Positions 42,925-52,758 are shown, counted from the first letter of the stretch. The stretch: DNA of 53,989 nt from Pseudomonadota bacterium (GCA_021801705.1 JAJYXP010000017.1:1-53989); one strand, 5' to 3'. The notes: a model not told the origin generated them from the sequence alone. Made by a program: numbers and translations.

Positions 42925-44757
42925 ATGTGTGGAATTATTGGAGCGGTTGCGCAGCGCAATGTTGTACCGATCTTGCTGGAAGGTCTGAAGCGGATGGAAT
43001 ACCGCGGCTATGACTCGGCAGGCTTGGCGGTGGTGGTAGACGGCGTATTGACCCGCGTCCGCAGATCTGGGCGTGTGGCCGAGCTGGAAGCAGAAGTAAA
43101 GAAACAGAAATCCCACGGCCATCTCGGCATTGCACATACCCGCTGGGCGACGCACGGCGCGCCCAGCGAACGCAACGCCCACCCCCATGTCAGCAAAGAC
43201 TCACTTGCGGTGGTACACAACGGTATCATAGAGAATTACGAAGCATTGCGGGAACACCTGAGTTCACTGGGGTACAATTTTACTTCCGATACCGACACCG
43301 AAGTCATCGTTCACCTGATCCACCATTATTCCCGCCAGGAAAAAGACCTGTTCCGGGCCACCCGCAAGGCGGCAAGCGAGCTGAAGGGCGCCTATGCAAT
43401 CGGGGTGATCAGCGCCGATGCACCGAACACGTTGATCTGCGCGCGAGAAGGCAGCCCGCTGCTAATCGGGGTCGGCATCGAGGAGCATTTCCTCGCTTCC
43501 GACGTATCGGCCTTGCTGCCCGTAACGCAAAAAATCATTTATCTGGAAGAAGGGGATGTGGCAGAGATCGGCCTGCTCAACATCAGGATCATCGACCGGG
43601 ACGGCAGGCCGGCAACACGACCCATGCAAACCAGCCAGCTCAGCGCGGAGCGTGCGGAGTTGGGCAACTACCGCCACTACATGCAGAAGGAAATTTTCGA
43701 GCAGCCGCGCGCGCTGGCTGAAACCCTGGAGGAGGCGCTGAATTACGGAGGCTTTGACCCGAGGATCTTTGGTGAAAATGCCGAGCAAACGCTCCGGGCG
43801 GTAGACAGCATAACCATCATTGCCTGCGGCACCAGTTACCACGCTGCGTCGGTGGCGCGCTACTGGATCGAAAGTGTGGCAGGGATGCCATGCGTCGCCG
43901 AAGTGGCGAGTGAGTACCGTTATCGTGACAGCGTTCCCAATCCAAATGCCCTGATCGTGACGATTTCCCAGTCGGGTGAAACAGCGGACACGGTGGCGGC
44001 GCTGAAGCATGCCAAACTGCTGGGGCATGCGCACAGCCTGACCATTTGTAACGTGCCGGAAAGCGCGCTGGTGCGCGAATCGGGCATGCGTTTTCTGACC
44101 AGGGCCGGCCCTGAAATTGGTGTGGCTTCGACCAAGGCCTTTACTACCCAACTGGCCGCCCTGTTCCTGCTTGCCATGGTGCTGGGGAAGCTGCGCGGCC
44201 GGATCGGGAGCGGGCAGGAGAAGAAATTTATGGATGACTTGCGCCATCTCCCATCCATGGTCAACCAGATTCTGCAACTCGAGCCGCAGATCGAGCTGTG
44301 GGCCGAGCGCATGGCGTTCAAGCAACATGCTCTTTTCCTCGGCCGTGGCCTGCATTACCCGATTGCCATGGAGGGTGCGCTGAAGCTGAAGGAAATCTCC
44401 TATATTCATGCCGAAGCCTATCCTGCCGGAGAGCTTAAGCATGGCCCGCTGGCGTTGGTGGACAGCGATATGCCTGTGGTGGCCATTGCCCCCAACGATG
44501 CTTTGCTGGAAAAGCTCAAATCCAATTTGCAGGAGGTCCGCGCACGCGGTGGGGAACTGTACGTGCTGGCAGATCAGGACAGCCAGATGCAGGCTCAGGA
44601 TGGCATGCACCTGATCAAGCTGCCGGAACATGCCGGGCTGCTAAGCCCGATCCTGCATACCGTTCCGCTGCAGATGCTGGCCTATCATGCCGCTCTGCAT
44701 AAGGGCACGGATGTGGACAAGCCAAGAAATTTGGCAAAATCAGTCACCGTGGAGTAG
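42925..44757 (+). CDS. glmS: Glutamine-fructose-6-phosphate aminotransferase
   Basis: First committed step to UDP-GlcNAc (610 aa). The N-terminal glutaminase starts MCGIIGA with the catalytic Cys exposed after Met removal; HTRWATHG and NGIIENYE follow. Two SIS isomerase domains contain CGTSYHAA and SQSGETADT. The ending [13 protein letters not shown] is the universal GlmS C-terminus. AAGGAGA precedes the ATG. No glmS riboswitch-like structure is apparent in the 7-bp gap. Confidence 0.98.
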   Translation: MCGIIGAVAQRNVVPILLEGLKRMEYRGYDSAGLAVVVDGVLTRVRRSGRVAELEAEVKKQKSHGHLGIAHTRWATHGAPSERNAHPHVSKDSLAVVHNGIIENYEALREHLSSLGYNFTSDTDTEVIVHLIHHYSRQEKDLFRATRKAASELKGAYAIGVISADAPNTLICAREGSPLLIGVGIEEHFLASDVSALLPVTQKIIYLEEGDVAEIGLLNIRIIDRDGRPATRPMQTSQLSAERAELGNYRHYMQKEIFEQPRALAETLEEALNYGGFDPRIFGENAEQTLRAVDSITIIACGTSYHAASVARYWIESVAGMPCVAEVASEYRYRDSVPNPNALIVTISQSGETADTVAALKHAKLLGHAHSLTICNVPESALVRESGMRFLTRAGPEIGVASTKAFTTQLAALFLLAMVLGKLRGRIGSGQEKKFMDDLRHLPSMVNQILQLEPQIELWAERMAFKQHALFLGRGLHYPIAMEGALKLKEISYIHAEAYPAGELKHGPLALVDSDMPVVAIAPNDALLEKLKSNLQEVRARGGELYVLADQDSQMQAQDGMHLIKLPEHAGLLSPILHTVPLQMLAYHAALHKGTDVDKPRNLAKSVTVE

Positions 44758-44763
44758 GGGCAG

Positions 44764-45528
44764 ATGACTATTATTGCGGTATTCAATCAAAAGGGAGGCG
44801 TGGGGAAAACCACCACCACTCTGAACATTGCCGCAGCCCTAGCCCGCCTGGAAAAGCGCCCTTTGGCGATCGACCTGGATCCACAAGCACATCTGACACT
44901 TTCATTCGGCCTCAAGGTGGACAACAGAGACGAGACCATAGCTGCTTTCTATAGTGAAGAGAAGCCACTGGCCCGTCTGGTTCGTGAGCTTCCCGATGAG
45001 GTACGGCTAATTCCCGGGCACATGGAGCTTGCGAAGATTGACGCGTTGTACGGAAAAAGCACCAGCATCGCCTCGCGCCTGCGCGAAGGCATGCAGGAAA
45101 GTCTTGCAAGTGAGGGCAACCCGATTTTAATCGATTGCTGCCCTATGCTAGGGGTGTTGTCGCTGAATGCGATCTTTGCCGCCGACCGGGTGCTGATCCC
45201 GGTATCGGCAGATTATCTTTCCATGCAGGGCGTGGAGCGGCTGGATGCGGCTCTAACGGTGCTGGAAAAAGCACTCAAGAGAAAAGTCGAACGAAAAGTC
45301 GTGATAACACGATTCGATTCCCGAAGAAAGTTCTCACATCATGTTTACGACAGGCTAAAAGAGCGCTACGGCCATGACTTATGTGAAACCCGCATCGCTG
45401 AAAATGTAAGCCTCGCTGAAAGCCCGGCGCATGGAAAAAGCATATTTGAGTTTGCCCCTCACAGCCACGGAGCAATGGACTATTTTGCGCTGACAGCGGA
45501 ATTGGTCGACACGGGGTTTATTCTGTAG
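44764..45528 (+). CDS. Orphan ParA/MinD-like ATPase
   Basis: A second ParA-type protein (254 aa), distinct from the parA at 32557. Walker A NQKGGVGKTTTTLNIAAAL, Walker A' DLDPQAHLTLSFG and Walker B-like ILIDCCPMLGVLS are intact, so it should bind ATP and cycle between dimer states. No parB-like partner gene or parS is adjacent. It lies 6 bp after glmS and is surely read from the same transcript. It may position a cell-surface or cytoplasmic cargo; the cargo cannot be told from here. Confidence 0.88.
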   Translation: MTIIAVFNQKGGVGKTTTTLNIAAALARLEKRPLAIDLDPQAHLTLSFGLKVDNRDETIAAFYSEEKPLARLVRELPDEVRLIPGHMELAKIDALYGKSTSIASRLREGMQESLASEGNPILIDCCPMLGVLSLNAIFAADRVLIPVSADYLSMQGVERLDAALTVLEKALKRKVERKVVITRFDSRRKFSHHVYDRLKERYGHDLCETRIAENVSLAESPAHGKSIFEFAPHSHGAMDYFALTAELVDTGFIL

Positions 45529-45573
45529 GGGAGGGGCGACGCCTTCTATCCCCCGATTTGGCGCCAGATCCGC

Positions 45574-45597
45574 AAAAACTCCGGTTTCGGCGTTTTT
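45574..45597. terminator. Bidirectional terminator between the orphan parA and the NarL-type regulator
   Basis: AAAAAC-T-CCG, loop GTTT, CGG-C-GTTTTT: a stem with one T/C mismatch and T-runs both ways, placed between convergent genes. Confidence 0.75.
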
Positions 45598-45600
45598 GGA

Positions 45601-46245
45601 TTATGGCGCTCCGCCGGGCTTTCCGGCAATGCCATGCTTCAAGGCAAAGGTGGCGACCTGCACGCGGTTGTCGAGCCCGAGCTTCTCCAGGATGCTGCGC
45701 AAGTGGTTGCGCACGGTGTTGTCGGAAAGGCCCAGCCGTACGCCAATCGCCTTATTGCTCATACCGAGAGCCACTAGACCGACGATTTCCATCTCGCGCG
45801 AAGAAAGCTTGCTGCTGGCATCCGGCGCCAACTTTCCCTGCATGCTTTCGTCCATGACCGGGAAACGGCGCAATCCAGTACCTAGCGTGACCGCGTAAAT
45901 TGCCTGGATGATCTGCTCCGGATCGCTGGTCTTCAAGACATAGCCGTCAACGCCAAGATCGACAGCCTCCCTGACTTCATGTGCTTCTTCGGCGACGGTC
46001 AGCATGATGACCTTGATCCCGCGGCGCTTCAGTTCGGGCACCAAGTCCAGCCCGTCCTCGTCACGCAAGTTGCGGTCGAGCAAGGCGACGTCCGTGCTGT
46101 TGCCATTATTAAGCCAGTCGAGCACGCTGCCGATCCCGGAGAACTGCCCAACAACGGAGATTCCTTCCCCATGGGCTCCAATCAGGTGCGACAAACCTGT
46201 TCGAAACAGCGGATGGTCGTCGACCAGTATAATTGAAATGCTCAT
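45601..46245 (-). CDS. NarL/FixJ-type response regulator
   Basis: Receiver plus LuxR-type helix-turn-helix (214 aa). Receiver residues D9, D10 and phospho-acceptor D57 (VALLDRNLRDEDG) are present, with a T-x-x-E switch region (LTVAEEAHEVREA) and the Lys in YVLKTSDP. The DNA-binding part is SSREMEIVGLVALGMSNKAIGVRLGLSDNTVRNHLRSI. No histidine kinase is nearby, so the partner is encoded elsewhere. It begins 22 bp after the dsbA stop and may be co-transcribed with it. Confidence 0.93.
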   Translation of the reverse strand: MSISIILVDDHPLFRTGLSHLIGAHGEGISVVGQFSGIGSVLDWLNNGNSTDVALLDRNLRDEDGLDLVPELKRRGIKVIMLTVAEEAHEVREAVDLGVDGYVLKTSDPEQIIQAIYAVTLGTGLRRFPVMDESMQGKLAPDASSKLSSREMEIVGLVALGMSNKAIGVRLGLSDNTVRNHLRSILEKLGLDNRVQVATFALKHGIAGKPGGAP

Positions 46246-46267
46246 GTCAGGAAGGGTTTAGGCTTTC

Positions 46268-46924
46268 TTACTTCCCTGTACGTTCCCGCCGCGCCTGCTT
46301 GATCAACTGATCTACCGTTGCCAACAAGGCGGCTTGCCCGCCAGTAGTAGAGACGTAGGCACGATATTTGCCATCAACGATGATGGCGGGGACGCCGGTT
46401 ATGCCATAGGCTTTGGTAAGCTGCTTGGCTCGCATTGCCTTGCTCTGTATGGCGAAGGAATAAAAGGTGCTGGCAAAGCTTTTCCGGTTGATGCCACGTT
46501 TCTCAACCCAGTCGAACAGGGCGTTGTCGTCGTCGAAACGTGCGTGCTGGGCATGGATGGCATTGAAAAACTCGCCATGAAGCCTGTCGGTCAGGCCCAT
46601 GGCTTCAAAGGTGTAGAACATTTTTGCAAAAGGGATCCAGGAGTCGCGGAAAATCCCCGGCAGACGGCGAAATTCGACATCCTTGGGCAACTGCTTTTCC
46701 CATTTATTGATATCCGGCTCGAGGTGGTAGCAGTGCGGGCAGAGATAGGAAAAAATCTCCAGCACTTCTATTTTTTTGCCGGTTTCAACCGCCTCTGGGG
46801 GAGAAACCAGCTCGTATTCCTTGCCAGCTTGGATGTCCGCATGGGCCAGGAACCCGGCCAGCGAAAAAGCAGCGGCAAGTAAAAACCGAAATGAAGCGGT
46901 CGGAAAGAAACCGGTAAAGCGCAT
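46268..46924 (-). CDS. dsbA: Periplasmic thiol:disulfide oxidoreductase DsbA
   Basis: Introduces disulfide bonds in exported proteins. A signal peptide (about residues 1-29) leads a thioredoxin-fold protein with the redox pair C62-P-H-C65 in LCPHCYHLEPD and the cis-Pro loop GVPAIIVDGKYR. Length 218 aa is typical. Gene order argS-SPOR-dsbA is common in betaproteobacteria. The DsbB partner is not in the window. Confidence 0.95.
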   Translation of the reverse strand: MRFTGFFPTASFRFLLAAAFSLAGFLAHADIQAGKEYELVSPPEAVETGKKIEVLEIFSYLCPHCYHLEPDINKWEKQLPKDVEFRRLPGIFRDSWIPFAKMFYTFEAMGLTDRLHGEFFNAIHAQHARFDDDNALFDWVEKRGINRKSFASTFYSFAIQSKAMRAKQLTKAYGITGVPAIIVDGKYRAYVSTTGGQAALLATVDQLIKQARRERTGK

Positions 46925-46960
46925 GATGTTTGCCCCAAAGAAAAAATATATGTTGATGAA

Positions 46961-47575
46961 TTATTGTGATCCAGTCTCGCGAACCTTGATCACAGTGGAT
47001 GAAAGGTCGTTTTGCGCAAGCAGCGAGCGAGCCCGATTCATGTCGTCCATATTGGTAAATGGACCGATACGCACCCGGTGCCAGATCCCCTTGTCTGGGA
47101 TATTGGCGGTCTGAATGATGGCCTCCTGGCCGAGAAGGGCGAGGCGCGCCTTCATGTTGTCAGCCTCTGCCGCAGCCTGAAATGCGCCAACCTGGAGATA
47201 ATAGCCGTCCTTCGTCGCCCCATCCTGTTTTTTTGCCTGTTTGATTTCCTGTGCTGAAACGGGCTCTTCACTACCAGGCAAGATGGTATAAAAATCAAAG
47301 CGCGGCTTTCCATTTTGTTTGTCGTTCTTGTCCTCCGTGTCAACGGACTTTGCATCAGCGGGTTTTTGCATCCCATCGTCGATTTTTTCCGGGATTTTTG
47401 CCGCTTCGCCCGGCTTGGCGCGGCTGACAAAAGGCTTGGGGCTGAAGTTGATGTAAAGGGCCACGCCGATTGCTACGGCAAGGCCGGCGACCAGTCCGAT
47501 CGCAATGCCTGTAAAAATGGGCTTGCCGCCCTTTTTAGAGGGCGGACGATCGCGTTTCTTATAATCTCGACTCAT
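46961..47575 (-). CDS. SPOR domain-containing inner-membrane protein
   Basis: FtsN-like layout (204 aa): a short basic cytoplasmic head (SRDYKKRDRPPSKKGGK), one membrane span (IFTGIAIGLVAGLAVAIGVA), a charged linker, and a C-terminal SPOR domain (GYYLQVGAFQAAAEADNMKARL to VIKVRE) that binds denuded septal glycan. The ATG at 47575 is preferred to a start 19 codons earlier that overlaps argS. A division role is inferred from the domain. Confidence 0.92.
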   Translation of the reverse strand: MSRDYKKRDRPPSKKGGKPIFTGIAIGLVAGLAVAIGVALYINFSPKPFVSRAKPGEAAKIPEKIDDGMQKPADAKSVDTEDKNDKQNGKPRFDFYTILPGSEEPVSAQEIKQAKKQDGATKDGYYLQVGAFQAAAEADNMKARLALLGQEAIIQTANIPDKGIWHRVRIGPFTNMDDMNRARSLLAQNDLSSTVIKVRETGSQ

Positions 47576-47606
47576 GGATTTTTGCCTTGCGGAGTTTCCG
47601 CCTATG

Positions 47607-49328
47607 CTACATTTTTTCCGGGCTGCCGACACCCAGCAGGGTCAGCCCGTTATGCAGAACTTGCCGGACGGCGCTGATCAGCATCAGGCGGGCATGGCGA
47701 AGTGCCTCGTCCGGAACCAGGAACTGTTCGGCATTATAATAACTATGGAATTCACCGGCCAGATCCCTAAGATAATACGCAATCAGATGGGGTGATAATT
47801 CCTTGGCAGCGCTTTCCACTATGCCCGGATAGTCGGCAAGCGAGCTCATCAGGGCCAGCTCGTGCTTGCCGGTGAGCGAGCCGGCGTCTGCATCTGCCAG
47901 CGCCTTCGGGCTTCCTCCCCACTGCGCCAGCACACTGCAAATTCTGGCGTGGGCATACTGAATGTAATACACCGGATTTTCGTTGCTTTGGGATTTTGCC
48001 AGTTCCAGGTCGAAGTCGAGGTGCTGGTCGCTTTTTCGCAACACGTAAAAAAACCGTGCCGCATCGTTGCCGACTTCCTCGCGCAGTTCGCGCAGGGTGA
48101 CGAAGTTGCCGCTGCGCGTGGACATCGGCAATTTTTCCTTGCCGCGCCAAAGTACGGCGAACTGTACCAGGGCGATGGTCAGTCGTTCGGCGTCCACACC
48201 CAGCGCGGTCAGGGCGCCTTTGACGCGGGGGATATAGCCGTGGTGGTCCGCGCCCCAGACGTTGATGACCCGGTCGAAACCGCGCTCGAATTTGTTCAGG
48301 TGGTAGGCGATGTCGGAGGCGAAATAGGTGTAGAGGCCGTTTTCACGCTGCACCACGCGGTCCTTCTCGTCGCCGAAGCGGGTGGAGCGAAACCATTTTG
48401 CCCCATCCTGCAGGTAGAGGTGGCCATGCTTTTCCAGTGTGGTTACCGCACGCTCCACCAGCCCGCTGTCGAACAGGGATTTCTCCGAGAACCAGGTGTC
48501 GAATAACACGCCGAACTCGGTCAGATCATTGCGCCCGTCGCCGAGCTGCTCGGTCAGGACGAAATTGTGAATATAGGCGTAGTCTTCGCCCAACAGCTTC
48601 TTGGCATTTGCGATCAGCGCGTCGAGATGGCCTTCGGCATCCTCCTCGTGGGCCGGGACGCTATCCAGGATGGCGGTGGGCTGGTGTACGTAACGGTCGC
48701 CGTGGGCTTCCTGAATCAGGCGAGCCATGTCCCGGACGTAAGCGCCCTGATAGGCATTGGCGGGAAGCGCGACGTGGATGCCGTTCAGGTCCAGGTAGCG
48801 CAGCCAGGTAGAGAGCGCCAGGATGTCCATCTGCCTGCCGGCATCATTGACGTAGAACTCTCGGGTAACGTGGTAACCGGCGGCGTCCAGCACATTCGAC
48901 AGACTCATGCCGAATGCCGCCCCTCGCCCGTGACCCACGTGCAGCGGGCCGGTCGGATTGGCGGAAACGAATTCCACCTGGATCTTTTTCCCTTGCCCCA
49001 GGGCGCTGCGGCCAAAATTAATGCCCAGACCCAGAATCTGCTTGGCCACCTGCTGTTTTGCTGCGGGCGTCAAAAACAGGTTAATGAAGCCGGCGCCGGC
49101 AATTTCGGCTTTTTCCACATAGGGAGAGGACGGCAATGCATTCAGCAGTTGTGCTGCAATTTCCCGTGGATTGCCGCGTAGTGGACGCGCCATCTGCATT
49201 GCCAGGTTACAGGAGAAATCGCCGTGTTGCGCCTGTTTGGGGCGGGAGATCTCAAAGGAAAGGCCGGTATGTTCCGGCGCGACTTGCTTGAGTGCGTGGG
49301 TAAAAAGCTCGGTCAGGTGGTGTTTCAA
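47607..49328 (-). CDS. argS: Arginyl-tRNA synthetase
   Basis: Class I synthetase (573 aa). The HIGH-like motif lies in SANPTGPLHVGHGRGAA; the KMSKS position reads LPMSTRSGNFVTL, as often in ArgRS. The N-terminal Arg-specific domain and the C-terminal anticodon domain (to ALRHARLMLISAVRQVLHNGL) are complete. It sits 63 bp downstream of priA. Confidence 0.98.
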   Translation of the reverse strand: MKHHLTELFTHALKQVAPEHTGLSFEISRPKQAQHGDFSCNLAMQMARPLRGNPREIAAQLLNALPSSPYVEKAEIAGAGFINLFLTPAAKQQVAKQILGLGINFGRSALGQGKKIQVEFVSANPTGPLHVGHGRGAAFGMSLSNVLDAAGYHVTREFYVNDAGRQMDILALSTWLRYLDLNGIHVALPANAYQGAYVRDMARLIQEAHGDRYVHQPTAILDSVPAHEEDAEGHLDALIANAKKLLGEDYAYIHNFVLTEQLGDGRNDLTEFGVLFDTWFSEKSLFDSGLVERAVTTLEKHGHLYLQDGAKWFRSTRFGDEKDRVVQRENGLYTYFASDIAYHLNKFERGFDRVINVWGADHHGYIPRVKGALTALGVDAERLTIALVQFAVLWRGKEKLPMSTRSGNFVTLRELREEVGNDAARFFYVLRKSDQHLDFDLELAKSQSNENPVYYIQYAHARICSVLAQWGGSPKALADADAGSLTGKHELALMSSLADYPGIVESAAKELSPHLIAYYLRDLAGEFHSYYNAEQFLVPDEALRHARLMLISAVRQVLHNGLTLLGVGSPEKM

Positions 49329-49391
49329 GGCGGTAACTCGTTCCTAAAGGCGGTATTTTAGCGGCTATTTCGCATCGCTGCACTAAAACAA

Positions 49392-51575
49392 CTAAAATTC
49401 CAGCGGGTCGACGTCCAGCGACCAGCGCACACGCCCGGCCAGCCTGGAAAGCTCTATGTTCCACGCGCTGATAAAAGCCTGTAAAGCGCCCCGGGATGCT
49501 GACTGAACCAGCAGGTGCGCGCGTTCCTTGCCGGCCAGCCGCGCCATCTGGGCGGGCACCGGGTCGAACAGGCTGACGCCGAATTGTTTGGGTGCGACCG
49601 CCTTTGCCTGGTGCAGAAATGCAAGCGCGGTTTCCATCTGCGCCGCTTCGGCACGCAGTAGCGCCTGGTGGCAATAGGGCGGGAATTCCGCCTGCTTGCG
49701 CTCCGCCAGCAGGCCTTCCGCAAAACCTTGGTAATCGTGCCGGATCAGGGACTGGAATAAAGGGTGGGTCGGAAACTGGGTCTGAATCAGGACTTCACCG
49801 GGGAGAACATCGCGGCCGGCGCGCCCCGCGATCTGCATCAACTGCGCGAACAGGCGTTCCGAGGCGCGAAAGTCACCGCTGTAGAGCGCGCCATCCGCGT
49901 TGACCACACCGACCAGGGTGAGTTTTTTGAAGTCATGGCCCTTCGCCAGAAGCTGGGTGCCGATTACGATATCCACCTCGGCCGCATGGATGCGTTCCAG
50001 CATTTCGGGCAAAGCATGCTTGCGCCGGGCGCTGTCACGGTCAACGCGCAGGATGCGGGCGGCGGGGAAAATGCGCGTCAGAGAGGCTTCCAGGCGCTGG
50101 GTGCCGTGGCCCAGAGGCGCCAGATCGGCGTTTCCGCAATCCGGGCAGCTTGGCGGAATGCGCGACTCGTGACCGCAGTGGTGGCAGCGCAGGCGTTTTT
50201 CGCGCAGGTGCACCACCAGCCGGCTGGAACAGCGGTGGCAGGTGGAGATCCAGCCGCATTGGCCGCAGCGCATCACCGGGGCATAGCCGCGGCGGTTGAT
50301 GAAAACCAGGCTTTGCTCGCCGCGTTCGAGGCGGGTTCGCAGCGCCGCGAGCAACGGCTCGGACAGGCCTTCGGTCAGCTCGGCCCGGCTGATGTCGATG
50401 CAGCGGATGGTCGGCAGCGCGGCTTCGGCCACCGCGCGCGCGGGCAGCTCCAGCAGGTGGTAGCGGCCGGTCAGCGCGTTGTAATACGTTTCCAGGGCCG
50501 GCGTGGCGGAACCGAGAATGGCCGGCACCCCGGCCTGCTTGGCGCGCGCGATGGCCATGTCGCGCGCGGAATAGCGCAGCCCGTCCTGCTGCTTGAACGA
50601 GCCGTCGTGTTCTTCGTCCACCACGATCAGCTTTAGTTGCGGCAGCGGCGTGAACAGGGCCAGGCGCGTGCCCAGCACGATGCGGGCGCGGCCGCACTGC
50701 GCCAGCCGCCAGTGGCGCAGGCGTTCCCCGGCGGAGAGGCGGCTGTGCAGGCTGACCTGGCATAGTGCCGGGAAACGGGCGCGGAAACGCTCTTCCAGTT
50801 GCGGGGTGAGATTGATTTCCGGCACCAGCACCAAAACCTGCCCGCCCCGCTCAAGAACCCGAGCGATGACCCGCAGGTAGACCTCGGTTTTGCCGCTGCC
50901 GGTAATGCCGTGCAGCAGCCACACCTTGAATTGCTCCGGGCCGGCAAGGATGGCGGCAACCGCCTGCTCCTGGGCCTGCGTCAATGACCGCAGCTTGTCA
51001 GCCCTGACCGGTGCGGGCGCCATGTCGAGCGTCTCGTCGCTTGCGGCGGCCCAGCCCAGTGCAACGAACTCCATGATGGCTCGCGGGCCGCTCGGCGACA
51101 GCGCCGCAACGTCGTCGCGCGTCAGCATGCCGGCCTGTTTCAGGCTTTGCAGCAGGCGGCGCTTGACGATTGCGCGGGCGGGCAGGGTATCGGCCTCGAC
51201 TGCGACCCCCGCCTCGGTCAGGCGGTAGGCGGTGGGTTTGGCGGGGGCAGGCGGCTTGGCCTGGCGCAGGGGGACGGGCAGGGCGTTGAGTATGACCTCG
51301 CCCAGGGGGTGGTGGTAGTAATCGGCGCAAAAGCGCAGCAGCCGGATGATTTCTTCGGACAGGGGTGGAGTGTCGCGGAAAACGCGCAGTACGGGTTTGA
51401 TGCGCTCCGGCGGCAGCTCGCTATGGTCGGCGATTGCGGCGACAATGCCAACCATTCTGCGGCGGCCGAAAGAAACCAGAACGCGGTCGCCGATGCCTAT
51501 TTCGCCATGGCCTTCGGCGGAGTAGTCAAACAGGCTGTCGAGCGGGACATCCAGGGCGATCTGTACGATTTTCAC
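49392..51575 (-). CDS. priA: Primosomal replication restart helicase PriA
   Basis: Reloads DnaB at collapsed forks (727 aa). It has the N-terminal DNA-binding domain (VQIALDVPLDSLFDYS), Walker A GITGSGKTEVYLR, the DEEHD motif II, paired zinc-binding cysteines (CGQCGWISTCHRC, CHHCGHES, CPDCGN), and the helicase C-terminal QIAGRAGRD. The ATG overlaps the upstream small ORF by four bases (ATGA). Confidence 0.98.
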   Translation of the reverse strand: MKIVQIALDVPLDSLFDYSAEGHGEIGIGDRVLVSFGRRRMVGIVAAIADHSELPPERIKPVLRVFRDTPPLSEEIIRLLRFCADYYHHPLGEVILNALPVPLRQAKPPAPAKPTAYRLTEAGVAVEADTLPARAIVKRRLLQSLKQAGMLTRDDVAALSPSGPRAIMEFVALGWAAASDETLDMAPAPVRADKLRSLTQAQEQAVAAILAGPEQFKVWLLHGITGSGKTEVYLRVIARVLERGGQVLVLVPEINLTPQLEERFRARFPALCQVSLHSRLSAGERLRHWRLAQCGRARIVLGTRLALFTPLPQLKLIVVDEEHDGSFKQQDGLRYSARDMAIARAKQAGVPAILGSATPALETYYNALTGRYHLLELPARAVAEAALPTIRCIDISRAELTEGLSEPLLAALRTRLERGEQSLVFINRRGYAPVMRCGQCGWISTCHRCSSRLVVHLREKRLRCHHCGHESRIPPSCPDCGNADLAPLGHGTQRLEASLTRIFPAARILRVDRDSARRKHALPEMLERIHAAEVDIVIGTQLLAKGHDFKKLTLVGVVNADGALYSGDFRASERLFAQLMQIAGRAGRDVLPGEVLIQTQFPTHPLFQSLIRHDYQGFAEGLLAERKQAEFPPYCHQALLRAEAAQMETALAFLHQAKAVAPKQFGVSLFDPVPAQMARLAGKERAHLLVQSASRGALQAFISAWNIELSRLAGRVRWSLDVDPLEF

Positions 51576-51856
51576 TTGTGCCCTTTTGGTTTGCGTGGTG
51601 TTGGGCGGGGATAAGCCGGGCGCTCATCGCTTCCCCTAAAACGACTTAAGAGGTAAAACAGGCTTTCCCAAGCGGTATCCAGGCGCTGCACTACCGTGGT
51701 TTGTTGCTCGCCCGTCAGGTCGGGACTGAGCCGAGGGGCATCTTCTGCAAAGAATCGGGTCACAAATTTCTCTTTATCCGGCTCAAGCGTGTTTTTGCGG
51801 GTATCCCACTTGATTCGCTCTTCTATGGACCGATGAACTTGTGCCGTCTGTGCCAA
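51572..51856 (-). CDS. Small hypothetical protein upstream of priA
   Basis: A 94-residue frame, charged, ending in a Pro/Arg/Lys-rich tail (RPAYPRPTPRKPKGHK). Its TGA overlaps the priA ATG (ATGA), which supports real translation. It lacks an ATG: the longest reading starts with TTG inside the end of the HNH gene, and a GTG at 51763 would give about 63 residues. No ribosome site is clear. I recognise no family. It may be the remaining end of a gene whose front was lost when the HNH/dnd segment arrived. Confidence 0.45.
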   Translation of the reverse strand: MAQTAQVHRSIEERIKWDTRKNTLEPDKEKFVTRFFAEDAPRLSPDLTGEQQTTVVQRLDTAWESLFYLLSRFRGSDERPAYPRPTPRKPKGHK

Positions 51857-52758
51857 TCCAGATTTTTCTGGCTCGGACGGTGTTTAGGTTGCAGCCAAGA
51901 AAAATCGAGCAGCTTTGACTGATATGACATCAGCCCCGTTTGATTGGGCGCCTGCTCTGCAAATTTACCGCAAGCAACCACTATCTTGAAGCTTGTGTCT
52001 ATCGACCAAAGCCCTTGGTCAAATGCCCAGTGATGATTACGACATAACGCCATACCATTTGTAATGTCATCGTTCTTACTTTGTGTAAACTGGTGAATAT
52101 GTGCTGCCTCGACCAAAGCAATCCCAGATGGCAGCAGCATCTTGATTCCACAAAGCGCGCAGGAGTAGTGATAAAGCGGTACGATTTGGAGTCGAAATTT
52201 GATATCCCTGCCCTGCTTGACATCTTCATCTCTTAATACAGTTGGCATCGATTCGCCGTCCAAGTCGAAATCGCTTGAACCCAAACCCAGCATGGCAAGT
52301 AGCTTGATTTTTTCTTCTGGAAAAAACCAGCTGCCTGCAATCAATATTTTTCGAGCCGCATCACGATGGTCAGTGTTTTGCATTAATACGAAAAATTCTT
52401 TGGGAAGTTCGGCGTGTGAAATAACTTTGTTTAATAGTTCCACCGATGTCGGGCGGATGCTGCCAAGTGCAGCCTCTAACCCTGGAATAGGAACGTGCCT
52501 GAGAAATCCATCGCTTTGAAGGTGAAAGAAAGGCAATTCGGCACGACCAACTGATCTGCCTCGGGAGCTAACAACTTCCCAATAACCCAAGAAGCGAAAA
52601 GCAAGTTCAGGTGTCAGTCTTACAATGTTTGAGGTGATGCTGCCTTCCTCTATTTGGTCAAGGATTGCAAGCAGAAGAAGAGGTTTGTGTGGTGCCGGAT
52701 TCTTTGAAGCCCGGTCAACTCGCAGCTTTGCGAGTCTATTAAGCCAATCATTAAGCAT
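51823..52758 (-). CDS. HNH endonuclease with SBD-like N-terminal domain (putative phosphorothioate-dependent restriction enzyme)
   Basis: A 311-residue two-domain nuclease. The N-terminal part carries NPAPHKPLLLLAILDQI (20-36) and ELPFFHLQSDGF (74-85), the layout I associate with sulfur-binding domains of ScoMcrA-like type IV enzymes that recognise phosphorothioate DNA. The C-terminal part is a complete HNH: C200-x2-C203, EAAHIH with H220, N234 in ITNGMALC, and NHHWAFDQG with H243. The tail LDWHRRHKFIGP also fits this family. It starts inside the end of a truncated dndC-like frame. The HNH fold is certain; specificity for sulfur-modified DNA is inferred. The aromatic residue I expect just before PF is a Leu here, which could alter recognition. 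Confidence 0.85.
   Translation of the reverse strand: MLNDWLNRLAKLRVDRASKNPAPHKPLLLLAILDQIEEGSITSNIVRLTPELAFRFLGYWEVVSSRGRSVGRAELPFFHLQSDGFLRHVPIPGLEAALGSIRPTSVELLNKVISHAELPKEFFVLMQNTDHRDAARKILIAGSWFFPEEKIKLLAMLGLGSSDFDLDGESMPTVLRDEDVKQGRDIKFRLQIVPLYHYSCALCGIKMLLPSGIALVEAAHIHQFTQSKNDDITNGMALCRNHHWAFDQGLWSIDTSFKIVVACGKFAEQAPNQTGLMSYQSKLLDFSWLQPKHRPSQKNLDWHRRHKFIGP

Noticed and set aside
43462-44631. Long minus-strand frame (389 codons) opposite glmS
   Set aside because: Antisense shadow of glmS; low-complexity composition and no start signal.
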